DNA of 15,336 nucleotides from Actinomycetota bacterium (GCA_022615295.1 JAKEHF010000211.1:1-15336), one strand, 5' to 3'; counted from the first letter of the stretch, positions 1-6,453 are shown. The notes: generated by a model not told the origin, from the letters alone. A program made the numbers and translations.

Positions 1-93
1 AGGGGGAGGGAGGAGGTCTTGAGGCCCTTCAGTGCGTGGGCAGAGTACCCAGGGTGGGGCCCGGGGCGCCGTCTTCGGCGGCCTCACCCTTGT

Positions 94-777
94 TCAGAAG
101 AGGGTGTCCAGGGCCACCCGATGACGGAGATGGGGGCCGTTGTTCCTCACCGAGTTGACCTCACGTGAGACGTGATGCTCCATGAGCTCGGCGGGGTCAT
201 GGCCATCAAGGAGACTGAGGACACTGTCGGGTTCGGTGAGCTCCCGGTCCAGCCAGCGATCCCAGGTCTGGCGAGCCAGACCAAGCGGCATCCGGTCGTG
301 GATCGGGGCGATCGGGCCTTCGGCCTCCGTAGTGATGATGGTGCAGGTCCTTACCCAATCATCCAGGTCCGGGTCGTGCCGGGTCGCCCAGAGACCGGCG
401 AAGACCATGGGATGACCGTCGGCCCGGTAGACCCAGTGGGGATGCCGGCCCTGCTCTTGCGGCTCCCACTCGTAGAAGCCGTCGGCGGGGATGAGACAAC
501 GGCGACGGTGGAAGGACTCGCGGAAGGTGTTGTTGGTGGCCACCGTCTCCGCCCTGGAGTTGATGTGGATCGACTTCCCGTCTTTTGCCCAGTGGGGCAC
601 CAGACCCCAGCTCATCGAGGCGAGAACGCGTTTTCCCTCACGCTCGGCCACCACGTAGACGGGGTCGGTGGGCGCCACGTTCCAGCTCTTCTCCAGGGCC
701 TCGGTGACGACCTCGTCGACAGCGAAGTACTCGGCGTAGAAATCGAGGTCCCCTGTGATGGAGAAACGGCCACACAC
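94..777 (-). CDS. SRAP-domain abasic-site processing protein (YedK/HMCES family)
   Basis: This family forms a covalent thiazolidine crosslink with abasic sites in single-stranded DNA and shields them during replication. The 227-residue protein has all the landmarks: Cys2 directly after the initiator Met, which becomes the catalytic N-terminus after Met removal; NVAPT at 33-37; the INSRAET motif with Asn73; the FYEW motif with Glu103; and IHDRMP with His160. Length is normal for bacterial members. Because Cys2 must follow Met1, the GTG start at 777 is well fixed. A TACCCT box ends 6 nt upstream, so the mRNA is probably leaderless; GGGGAG touches the start codon and is too close to act as a normal ribosome site. 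The gene lies downstream of rnpB on the same strand, separated by a long hairpin. No SOS-type operator was recognised. The family call is firm; the biochemical role is inferred from the conserved residues. Confidence 0.95.
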   Translation of the reverse strand: MCGRFSITGDLDFYAEYFAVDEVVTEALEKSWNVAPTDPVYVVAEREGKRVLASMSWGLVPHWAKDGKSIHINSRAETVATNNTFRESFHRRRCLIPADGFYEWEPQEQGRHPHWVYRADGHPMVFAGLWATRHDPDLDDWVRTCTIITTEAEGPIAPIHDRMPLGLARQTWDRWLDRELTEPDSVLSLLDGHDPAELMEHHVSREVNSVRNNGPHLRHRVALDTLF

Positions 778-783
778 CTCCCC

Positions 784-789
784 AGGGTA
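784..789 (-). promoter_or_regulatory. Putative -10 box (TACCCT) of the SRAP gene, leaderless
   Basis: On the minus strand TACCCT is followed by 6 nt (GGGGAG) and then the GTG start. This spacing would place the transcription start on or beside the first base of the start codon. No convincing -35 box is visible. Confidence 0.55.
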
Positions 790-816
790 AAGGCCCTCAC
801 AGCGGAATCCCGACCT

Positions 817-859
817 GTGTGAGCAGTTGACGTAGTACAGCTACATCAACTGCTCACAC
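817..859 (-). terminator. 19-bp hairpin just past the rnpB 3' end, likely terminator
   Basis: Arms 817-835 and 841-859 form a 19-bp stem with a 5-nt loop. The single imperfect pair (831/845) would be a C-A mismatch in a plus-strand RNA but a G-U wobble in a minus-strand RNA, so the fold fits transcription from rnpB. It begins about 3 nt after the mature rnpB end. No U-tract follows it on the minus strand, as is common for terminators in high-GC actinobacteria. It could instead be a protein-binding palindrome or a processing stem. Confidence 0.6.
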
Positions 860-861
860 TT

Positions 862-1207
<346 letters not shown>

Positions 1208-1212
1208 ACATG

Positions 1213-1218
1213 ATTCTA
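1213..1218 (-). promoter_or_regulatory. Putative rnpB -10 box (TAGAAT) overlapping an upstream stop codon
   Basis: TAGAAT on the minus strand lies 5 nt before G1207, the first base of the P1 helix, which is the expected distance to a transcription start. Its first three bases are also the TAG stop of the membrane-protein gene ending at 1216. No clear -35 hexamer is seen. Confidence 0.6.
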
Positions 1219-1593
1219 CGTCGACCCGGCCCGCCTTCTTCCCGCCACCCAGGCCGCCAGCCCGGACACGACCATCGCCAGCACGGCCATCCACACGACG
1301 GACCCGGTCCCTGCCGGGCTCCCCCCAAGACGGGCGACCAGAATCACCACCGCCGCAAGACCCAGACCCGCCACCTGTCCGTGGAACCGGGGGGAGTTGG
1401 GCGCCCGCCACCCGGCGATCAGACCGGCGACGACGAACCCGACGACCACCCCGATGACCAGACCGATTCCGGCCCCATCGCCCACTCCGGCCAGGGTGAG
1501 CGCCCCCCCGAAAAGGAGCGCGGTCACCGACGCCGCCAGACCACCGGCGGCGACACCGAGAACCACGACCCCCAGGCTCAGCGCGGCGATCAC
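1216..1593 (-). CDS. Small four-helix membrane protein of unknown function
   Basis: The 125-residue product is not recognised. It is almost entirely hydrophobic, with about four predicted membrane segments near residues 3-33, 41-63, 73-90 and 97-118. They are rich in Gly, Ala and Val, and a short basic tail ends the protein. It has no cysteines or obvious catalytic motif. Codon third positions are strongly G/C, like the neighbouring genes, which supports real coding over the antisense frames. The GTG start at 1593 is chosen because it opens the first hydrophobic helix and a CATGAT box sits 6 nt upstream; two ATGs just upstream are out of frame. The gene is read away from the divergent aquaporin and runs directly into the rnpB promoter. 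Small Gly-rich four-helix proteins occur in several unrelated uncharacterised families, so no function is offered. Confidence 0.75.
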   Translation of the reverse strand: MIAALSLGVVVLGVAAGGLAASVTALLFGGALTLAGVGDGAGIGLVIGVVVGFVVAGLIAGWRAPNSPRFHGQVAGLGLAAVVILVARLGGSPAGTGSVVWMAVLAMVVSGLAAWVAGRRRAGST

Positions 1594-1599
1594 ATGCCG

Positions 1600-1605
1600 A
1601 TCATG
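1600..1605 (-). promoter_or_regulatory. Weak candidate -10 box (CATGAT) for the membrane-protein gene
   Basis: CATGAT is followed by 6 nt and the GTG start at 1593. It matches TANNNT only at the second and sixth bases, so it is supported mainly by its position. Confidence 0.25.
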
Positions 1606-1639
1606 CCAGGAAGCCCGAAATCCGCAGAGGTCGTGACGT

Positions 1640-1680
1640 CCCCAAATAGCCTTTTGGGGTGTGCAGTCCCGTCGGACGGG
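1640..1680. repeat. Two adjacent inverted repeats between divergent genes
   Basis: The first is a perfect 7-bp inverted repeat (CCCCAAA at 1640-1646, TTTGGGG at 1653-1659) whose 6-bp centre is TAGCCT, the candidate -10 box. The second is CCCGTC at 1668-1673 with GACGGG at 1675-1680 around a single G. They sit between the membrane-protein and aquaporin genes and could be operators or short hairpins in the aquaporin leader. Confidence 0.5.
1647..1652 (+). promoter_or_regulatory. Putative -10 box (TAGCCT) of the aquaporin gene
   Basis: TAGCCT lies inside the first inverted repeat. It is followed by 6 nt and an in-frame GTG at 1659, the same geometry seen before other starts here, but also by a much better ribosome site and start at 1716. 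The transcript may therefore begin near 1659 and carry a leader of about 57 nt. Confidence 0.5.
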
Positions 1681-1704
1681 CAGTGGTCACAGGACGATTT
1701 CGAA

Positions 1705-1713
1705 GAGGAGAGG
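1705..1713 (+). promoter_or_regulatory. Strong ribosome binding site deciding the aquaporin start
   Basis: GAGGAGAGG is one of the best Shine-Dalgarno matches in the window. Its GAGGAG core is 5 nt before the GTG at 1716. It argues for that start rather than the in-frame GTG at 1659. Confidence 0.75.
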
Positions 1714-1715
1714 CA

Positions 1716-2360
1716 GTGGTCATCAACAAGTACCTGGCCGAGTTCCTGGGGACCTTCATCCTGGTCGCCATGGGCTCGATGGGGATTCTGGCGGTCGGCG
1801 GCGCCACAGGCGCCGCGGAGATGGTCGCCATCGGTCTGGCCTTCGGACTGGCCCTGCTCGCCGCGATCTGGGTGGCGGGTCACGTCTCCGGGGGTCACTA
1901 CAACCCGGCCGTCACCCTTGCCGCCCTGCTCGACAGGCGGGTGGGGCTATCCGACGCCATCGGCTACTGGGTCGGCCAGTTCGCCGGCGCCGGGGTCGCC
2001 TCACTGGTGGTGTGGGCGGCCGCAGGCAGTCGGGATGCGGTGGGTCGCACCGCCACCACCTATGAGGACCTGGGCACGGCGATCATCGTCGAGGTGTTGC
2101 TCACCGCCATCTTCGTGTGGACCATCCTCACCGTCACGAAGAGGGGCGGCAGCCACGCCCCGGCGGCTATCGCCCTCACCCTGGTAGCAGTGCATCTCGC
2201 CGGGATCCCCTTCTCTGGGGCCTCGGTCAACCCGGCACGCTCTTTCGGGCCGGCGGCAGTTGCGGCGAACTTCGACCCGCTCTGGGTGTACATCTACGCC
2301 CCATTGATCGGGGCGGTGGTGGCCTTCGCCCTCTACCGGATGTTCCCGGCCGAGTCGTAG
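1716..2360 (+). CDS. Aquaporin (MIP family), AqpZ-like
   Basis: A 214-residue six-helix channel for water or small neutral solutes in the cytoplasmic membrane. Both half-helix signatures are intact: SGGHYNPAVTL near the first third and SGASVNPARSFGPA near the last third. By comparison with E. coli AqpZ, the selectivity-filter positions read Phe (ALAFGL-like GLAFGL), His (AVHLAGIP), Ala in place of AqpZ Thr183, and Arg (NPAR). Phe and His suggest a narrow, water-type pore rather than a glycerol facilitator. Length is normal for AqpZ. The GTG at 1716 has a strong ribosome site and puts the N-terminus a few residues before helix 1. An in-frame GTG at 1659 would add 19 charged residues. The gene is divergent from the small membrane-protein gene and converges on the next gene with 5 bp between stop codons. 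Substrate preference is an inference. Confidence 0.93.
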   Translation: MVINKYLAEFLGTFILVAMGSMGILAVGGATGAAEMVAIGLAFGLALLAAIWVAGHVSGGHYNPAVTLAALLDRRVGLSDAIGYWVGQFAGAGVASLVVWAAAGSRDAVGRTATTYEDLGTAIIVEVLLTAIFVWTILTVTKRGGSHAPAAIALTLVAVHLAGIPFSGASVNPARSFGPAAVAANFDPLWVYIYAPLIGAVVAFALYRMFPAES

Positions 2361-2365
2361 ACCCG

Positions 2366-2821
2366 TCAGGCCAGGAGCGGGCCCTCGGCGAGGTCCTCCA
2401 GACCCATCACCCAACCCGCCGGGAGCTTCCAGTGTCTGGCGCCACGGATCATGGCGTCGAGGTATTCGGTCGTGGGTCGATGGGCCCCGTTCGCCGGCGT
2501 CTCGGAGACGAATGTGAGACAGGCGTACTTGTTGCCTTCACGGTCCACTGCCTTGTGGTCGAAGCCGGGGGCCCTTCCCTCCTCGAGGACCGCCTCGACG
2601 AGGGTGTCTACCTCCGATTCGGGGATCTCGAAGACCGCTCCCCACACCGTGTGTGAAGGGTCCCGGGTGAGGGTGGGTCGTGGCTCACCGACGACGGAGG
2701 GCACGAAGTCGAGCCTTGTCTCGGGGTAGTGGGCCGTGAATAGGAATCTGGCCCCGGGGGCCATCTTCACGATGACCTCTGGGTCGAGTGTCGCGTCGTA
2801 GGCGAAGTAGAGGGTCGACAC
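2366..2821 (-). CDS. Gamma-glutamylcyclotransferase-like (GGCT/AIG2 fold) protein
   Basis: The 151-residue protein follows the GGCT-fold pattern: an N-terminal strand and loop YFAYDATLDP (residues 5-14), a middle VWGAVFEIPESEVDTL segment, LEEG at 79-82 where the family has its acidic residue, and a C-terminal EYLDAMIRGARHWKLP helix. Family enzymes release 5-oxoproline from gamma-glutamyl compounds. Here the substrate loop reads YDATL instead of the usual YGSNL, so true cyclotransferase activity is doubtful; Glu81 is the candidate catalytic acid. The GTG start at 2821 has no ribosome site but has TAAACT 9 nt upstream. The gene is convergent with the aquaporin and lies 29 bp downstream of the glycosyltransferase on the same strand. 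The fold call is moderately sure; the substrate is unknown. Confidence 0.75.
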   Translation of the reverse strand: MSTLYFAYDATLDPEVIVKMAPGARFLFTAHYPETRLDFVPSVVGEPRPTLTRDPSHTVWGAVFEIPESEVDTLVEAVLEEGRAPGFDHKAVDREGNKYACLTFVSETPANGAHRPTTEYLDAMIRGARHWKLPAGWVMGLEDLAEGPLLA

Positions 2822-2830
2822 GGCCGTTCG

Positions 2831-2836
2831 AGTTTA
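2831..2836 (-). promoter_or_regulatory. Putative -10 box (TAAACT) of the GGCT-like gene
   Basis: TAAACT on the minus strand is followed by 9 nt and the GTG start at 2821. It lies in the 29-bp gap after the glycosyltransferase stop, so the GGCT-like gene may have its own leaderless or near-leaderless transcript. Confidence 0.45.
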
Positions 2837-2850
2837 CCGGTTGGTGTCGG

Positions 2851-3996
2851 TCACAACGGGGAGAGAGCCCCACCCCTGACCAGCGAGCGAGCCCGGTCGT
2901 ATTCGGCGAAGGCGGAGGACATGACAGTCTCGACCCCGAAGGGTGGGACCGATGCCGTGGTGGCGGCCCGTAGATCGCCGAGACGGCGCGGGTCGGTGGC
3001 CAGCCGGAGGAGGTCGGCGGCCATCTCCCGGTCGCTGGCGGCGAGGAGCCCATCCTGCTCGTTGGTGATGAACTCCTCGATGCCGGTGCCGGAGCGCCCG
3101 ACGACGACGAGGCCCGCCGTGCGCGCCTCGAGGACGGCCAGACCGAATGCCTCACGGGTGGCGGGGACGCAGAAGACGTGGGCCGCACGGTATGCCTCAC
3201 GGAGCCGGTGGCGCGGGGTACGCCCATGAAGGGTGACGACGTCTTCCAGGCCATGGAGTCTGATGCGACGTCTCACCAGCGCTTCCTCAGGCCCGGCGCC
3301 AAATATCTCAAGGGTCACAGAGCCCGGCGGGAGCTCGTCGACCACCCGGGCGATGATCTCGATCAGGGCCCTGGTCCTCTTGCTGGGCACAAGACGCATG
3401 GTCGAGATGCAGCGCAGCGGAGGAGTGGTGGGGGCCACCTCGTCTCCCGAGGGGGCCCACGCCTCGAGGTGAATCCCGTTGTGGAGCACCTCGACTTGGG
3501 CGGCGAAGACCCGGGCTACCTGGTTCCCCGCTACCCGGCTCACGGCCGACCAGGCGATGGGAGCGTCCTCCCAACCGGTCATCTTGGCCCAGGGCCGGAG
3601 CACCGGATAGGCATGGTCGAGCATGCTGTGCCACGTGGTGGCCACCGGTATTCCTCGGGCGATGCCCACCCGGGCCCCCTGATAGGCGAAGGGGCTCAGG
3701 GTGCCGGCGTGGACGTGGAGGACGTCTGGTCGTAGCTCCTCGACGAGACGGTCGACATGACGGATGGCTCGCGGATTGAACGGGGCGCGGAACGGAAGAC
3801 GGGCGCCCATGCGATGGATGGTGAGGCCGTCCTCGTCGCTCGTGTGCCCGCCCCGCTCGTGGTCGACGCCGGGCTCCACCGTGAGCACGTGCACCTCATT
3901 ACCTGCTTCGGCCTGGGCATGGGCCAGCTCACGGATCTGGGACTCGACGCCTCCGACACGTGGTGCATAGCAGTCCGAAACATGGAACACCCGCAC
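2851..3996 (-). CDS. GT4-family glycosyltransferase (GT-B fold)
   Basis: A 381-residue retaining glycosyltransferase that probably transfers a sugar from a nucleotide donor onto a lipid, glycan or small acceptor at the cytoplasmic membrane. The N-terminal acceptor domain starts with a beta strand and GGVE (15-18), then VLHVHAG (92-98) and TTWHSM (120-125). The C-terminal donor domain shows LHNGI (171-175), RLVPSK with Arg201 and Lys206 for the donor phosphates, GAGPE (233-237), and the EX7E motif Glu282/Glu290 in EAFGLAVLE. All key residues are present and the length is typical. The open frame continues far upstream, but that part is antisense to the next gene. The GTG at 3996 puts the first strand at the N-terminus and has TAATCT 8 nt upstream. 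Acceptor and product cannot be read from the sequence. Confidence 0.9.
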   Translation of the reverse strand: MRVFHVSDCYAPRVGGVESQIRELAHAQAEAGNEVHVLTVEPGVDHERGGHTSDEDGLTIHRMGARLPFRAPFNPRAIRHVDRLVEELRPDVLHVHAGTLSPFAYQGARVGIARGIPVATTWHSMLDHAYPVLRPWAKMTGWEDAPIAWSAVSRVAGNQVARVFAAQVEVLHNGIHLEAWAPSGDEVAPTTPPLRCISTMRLVPSKRTRALIEIIARVVDELPPGSVTLEIFGAGPEEALVRRRIRLHGLEDVVTLHGRTPRHRLREAYRAAHVFCVPATREAFGLAVLEARTAGLVVVGRSGTGIEEFITNEQDGLLAASDREMAADLLRLATDPRRLGDLRAATTASVPPFGVETVMSSAFAEYDRARSLVRGGALSPL

Positions 3997-4004
3997 GGGC
4001 CGGA

Positions 4005-4010
4005 AGATTA
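4005..4010 (-). promoter_or_regulatory. Putative -10 box (TAATCT) of the glycosyltransferase gene
   Basis: TAATCT on the minus strand is followed by 8 nt and the GTG at 3996. It shares a 72-bp divergent intergenic region with the promoter of the thioredoxin-like lipoprotein gene. Confidence 0.5.
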
Positions 4011-4056
4011 CCGCCGAATCTGACGTGTGGTTCCGGGCGTAGCGGGGACGGCCCCC

Positions 4057-4062
4057 TAGCGT
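4057..4062 (+). promoter_or_regulatory. Putative -10 box (TAGCGT) of the TlpA-like gene, leaderless
   Basis: TAGCGT is followed by 6 nt and the GTG at 4069, which places the transcription start at the start codon. No ribosome site is present before this start. Confidence 0.55.
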
Positions 4063-4068
4063 TGTGGC

Positions 4069-4617
4069 GTGAGATGGACGGCGTTGGCCATCGTCCTGGT
4101 CATCACGGCCTGCGCCGGCGGAGACCCGGTGGCGACCACAGGTGCTCCGGTTGCCACTACCACCACCGCACCCGTCACCACGATGACCGGCACGGGGAGG
4201 GAGATCGCTCCCGACTTCACCCTGGACCTCAACGACGGCGGCAGCTACACCCTCTCCGAGACCGACAAGCCGGTTTTCCTCGTGTTCTGGGCTGAGTGGT
4301 GCCCGACCTGCCGGAAGGAGCTGCCGGTTGTCGACCGGATCTCCGAGGATTACGTCGAGGTCATCGATTTCGTGGCCCCGGCCTGGAAGTCGGGTGAGGA
4401 GGCGGCCATCGCTGCTGCGGCCGAGCTCTTCCCCTCGGGAAACATCATGTGGGGTCTCGACCCGGACGAGGTCATCTTCAAGGCCTACGGCGTCCCTTAC
4501 CAGCCGGTGACGGTGCTGATCGGGGCCGACCGGACCGTGGTCGAGGCCTGGGCCGGGATACGACCGGAGTCCGAGATCAGACAGGCAATCGAGAACCTCC
4601 TGGCCGTGGCCGGGTGA
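4069..4617 (+). CDS. TlpA/ResA-like thioredoxin-fold lipoprotein
   Basis: A 182-residue extracytoplasmic thiol-disulfide protein. Residues 1-15 form a lipoprotein signal with lipobox ITAC, so Cys15 would be lipidated. A Thr/Ala/Val-rich linker (about 20-43) leads to a thioredoxin domain. This has the APDFTLDL start, FWAEWCPTCRKE with the active-site pair Cys78/Cys81, and a cis-proline region around Pro146 (YQPVTVLIG). The WCPTC active site is typical of TlpA, ResA and CcmG reductants. It is a plausible extra partner for the ccm genes about 2 kb away, but it is on the opposite strand and its own promoter, so that link is only inference. GTG at 4069 is the first base after the -10 spacing and starts the signal peptide directly. 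It could also serve general oxidative protein folding. Confidence 0.9.
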   Translation: MRWTALAIVLVITACAGGDPVATTGAPVATTTTAPVTTMTGTGREIAPDFTLDLNDGGSYTLSETDKPVFLVFWAEWCPTCRKELPVVDRISEDYVEVIDFVAPAWKSGEEAAIAAAAELFPSGNIMWGLDPDEVIFKAYGVPYQPVTVLIGADRTVVEAWAGIRPESEIRQAIENLLAVAG

Positions 4618-4621
4618 CACC

Positions 4622-4627
4622 TAGTCT
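4622..4627 (+). promoter_or_regulatory. Putative -10 box (TAGTCT) of the DUF4440-like gene
   Basis: TAGTCT begins 5 nt after the stop of the TlpA-like gene and is followed by 9 nt and ATG 4637. The next gene may thus be transcribed on its own although it is only 19 bp downstream. Confidence 0.5.
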
Positions 4628-4636
4628 CGGGGACCG

Positions 4637-5014
4637 ATGACGCATCGCTGGCACGACACGTTGCATGCCCTCGAGATGCAGCTCCTCGACCCAGTCGTGC
4701 GTTCCGACCCGGAGCGTCTGTCACGTCTGCTCCGCGACGACTTCATCGAGTTCGGGAGCTCGGGCCGGGTATACGAGAAGTCAGCTTTGATCGACATGAT
4801 CACCCACGAGCATCACGCCCGCGTGGTGATCAGGGACTTCACCGTCCGCGAGCTGGCCGGCGACACGGCACTGGTCGCCTATCGGAGTGTGGGGGGATCG
4901 GGTCAGGAGGCGAGGCGCAGCTCGGTGTGGGTCAACGAGAGCGGGGTGTGGCAGATGGTGTTCCACCAGGGGACGAGGATCCCCAATACCTGGGGCCCGG
5001 TGGGCGGAACCTAG
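4637..5014 (+). CDS. DUF4440 / NTF2-like (SnoaL-type fold) small protein
   Basis: The 125-residue protein matches the DUF4440 pattern. An N-terminal helix with a leading LEMQLLDP segment is followed by RLLRDDFIEFGSSGRVY (30-46), then alternating strands VVIRDFTVREL, TALVAYRS, RRSSVWVNESGVWQMVFHQGT. These NTF2-like cones act as small-molecule isomerases, binding proteins or unknown enzymes; the family name carries no fixed reaction. A conserved WQMVFHQGT end is typical. There is no signal peptide, so it is likely cytoplasmic. It lies between the TlpA-like lipoprotein (19 bp upstream) and the hydrolase (28 bp downstream), each with its own candidate -10 box. The ATG at 4637 is the first start in frame after the preceding stop codon. 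The fold is fairly sure; the function is unknown. Confidence 0.85.
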   Translation: MTHRWHDTLHALEMQLLDPVVRSDPERLSRLLRDDFIEFGSSGRVYEKSALIDMITHEHHARVVIRDFTVRELAGDTALVAYRSVGGSGQEARRSSVWVNESGVWQMVFHQGTRIPNTWGPVGGT

Positions 5015-5028
5015 ACACCGCCCGACCG

Positions 5029-5034
5029 TAACCT
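5029..5034 (+). promoter_or_regulatory. Putative -10 box (TAACCT) of the PAF-AH-like gene
   Basis: TAACCT is followed by 8 nt and the TTG at 5043. It is the main support for the unusual TTG start. Confidence 0.45.
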
Positions 5035-5042
5035 CATCGGGG

Positions 5043-6434
5043 TTGAGAAGGTTCGAGTTGCTCCTCTTCTTCGCCGCCGTCTTCGCCGTGACCTGGCCGG
5101 CGGTCTTCGGGGTGAGGCCACGCCGCGGCATAGCCACCCTCGTCCTCACCGGCGCCCTCATAGCCCAGCTTCAGGTCGAGGGCTATCGATGGCAGCTCCT
5201 GCCCCTCTACACCGTGGTGGCGGGGCTGGCGGTAGGGGACATCATCTTCATCGACAGACGTCTCCGCTGGTCGAACCGACTGGCCAGGGGAGTGTTCGGT
5301 CTCGCCGGTGTGGCCCTGTCCGCTGCCCTGGGATTCGTCCTCCCCGTCCCCACCCTTCCCCTCCCCTCGGGTGGCCTGCAGGTGGGGACCTTCAACGTGG
5401 AGTTGGTCGACAGCGATCGTGAGGAGACTTACGGGCCCGCCCCGGGCGGGTCGCGTCGTCTCATGGCCCAGGTCTGGTATCCGGCGACGAACGCCACGGG
5501 CCTGCCGTTGCCCTGGACGGCCGATTGGGATGTGATAGCCCCGGCCGTCTCACGCCGACTCGGTCTGCCGTCGTGGTTTCTCGACCACACCCGATACACG
5601 ATGAGCCACTCCTATGAGGGGTCGCCGGTGGCTGCAGGCGTCTTCCCGGTGGTGGTCTACAGCCATGGGTGGGGGGGCTTTCGGAGCGTGGCGATCAACC
5701 AGCTCGAGACCCTGGCATCGAATGGTTACGTGGTGGTCGCCGTCGACCACACCTTCGGCTCGGTGGCGACGAGGTTCCCCGACGGAGAGGTGGTCGAGCT
5801 GGACCCCGCGGCGCTACCGCCAGTCGAAGAGGTTGGTGATGAGCACCATCTGGAGGCAGCCGGCGATCTGATCGGTGTCTTCGCCGCCGATCTGGTGGCC
5901 GTCATCGACGAGCTGGAGCAGGGGTCCGAGGGTGTCTTTGCCCGGGTGGCGGCGAGCATCGACCTGCAACGTCTCGGAGTATTCGGCCACTCGGCCGGTG
6001 GCGGGGCCGCCATCGAGGTCTGTCTCGAAGACGAGCGTTGTGACGCGGTTCTCGGCCTCGACCCTTGGGTCGAACCGCTCCCGGACGGGGTGCTCAGGGA
6101 GACCCCCACCCGGCCCGCCCTGCTCATGCGCTCCGACGAGTGGCGTGACTCCCGCAACGAGGCGGTGCTCCGTGGTCTGGCAGGGCGGGCGGAGGCGGTC
6201 ACCTACTGGATCGACGTGGCCGGGGCCGAGCACAACGACTTCGTGGCGATGCCCCTCCTTTCCCCGTTTGCCTCGCAACTGGGTCTCAAGGGCCCGATCC
6301 CGGCGGGCCGGGTGATCCCCATCGTGGAGAACTACCTTCTGGGGTTCTTCGACGTCTATCTCCTCGGGACCGGCCCCGCCGGTCTGGAGAGCGTCAACTT
6401 CCCAGAGGTGTCCGTTGAGGTGGTGAGACCCTGA
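5043..6434 (+). CDS. Membrane-anchored PAF-acetylhydrolase-like alpha/beta hydrolase
   Basis: A 463-residue protein with an N-terminal membrane part of about four helices (near 5-24, 30-44, 51-70, 81-102), then a catalytic domain of the platelet-activating-factor acetylhydrolase type. The domain shows YSHGWGGFRS (206-215, oxyanion region), ASNGYVVVAVDH (225-236), the nucleophile elbow GHSAGGG with Ser317, Asp340 in LGLDPWVEPL, and His397 in GAEHNDF. That gives a complete Ser-Asp-His triad in family order. It should hydrolyse an ester of a lipid or other small substrate, probably outside the cytoplasm. The open frame extends upstream into the DUF4440 gene, but TTG 5043 opens directly into the first hydrophobic helix and follows a TAACCT box, so it is preferred. 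It converges on ccmG with 19 bp between stop codons. Substrate is unknown; polyester-type hydrolases are the main alternative. Confidence 0.88.
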   Translation: MRRFELLLFFAAVFAVTWPAVFGVRPRRGIATLVLTGALIAQLQVEGYRWQLLPLYTVVAGLAVGDIIFIDRRLRWSNRLARGVFGLAGVALSAALGFVLPVPTLPLPSGGLQVGTFNVELVDSDREETYGPAPGGSRRLMAQVWYPATNATGLPLPWTADWDVIAPAVSRRLGLPSWFLDHTRYTMSHSYEGSPVAAGVFPVVVYSHGWGGFRSVAINQLETLASNGYVVVAVDHTFGSVATRFPDGEVVELDPAALPPVEEVGDEHHLEAAGDLIGVFAADLVAVIDELEQGSEGVFARVAASIDLQRLGVFGHSAGGGAAIEVCLEDERCDAVLGLDPWVEPLPDGVLRETPTRPALLMRSDEWRDSRNEAVLRGLAGRAEAVTYWIDVAGAEHNDFVAMPLLSPFASQLGLKGPIPAGRVIPIVENYLLGFFDVYLLGTGPAGLESVNFPEVSVEVVRP

Positions 6435-6453
6435 CAGTGTCGGCGAGCGGTCC

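Noticed and set aside
66..81. Small GC hairpin (CGCCG, loop TCTT, CGGCG) after the SRAP stop
   Set aside because: A 5-bp stem without a U-tract is too common in GC-rich DNA to call a terminator.
172..822. Plus-strand open frame opposite the SRAP gene
   Set aside because: It is the antisense of a well-supported gene, and its product has no recognisable domain; long antisense frames are expected at this GC content.
817..859. Attachment site or mobile-element end
   Set aside because: There is one palindrome only, with no direct repeats, integrase or transposase nearby, and it sits at a natural RNA-gene end.
3997..4620. N-terminal extension of the glycosyltransferase frame
   Set aside because: This part is antisense to the TlpA-like gene and is rich in His, Arg and Gly; the glycosyltransferase fold begins exactly at the GTG at 3996.
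4887..5042. Upstream extension of the PAF-AH-like frame
   Set aside because: It overlaps the end of the DUF4440 gene out of frame and gives an Arg/Cys-rich sequence before the first membrane helix.
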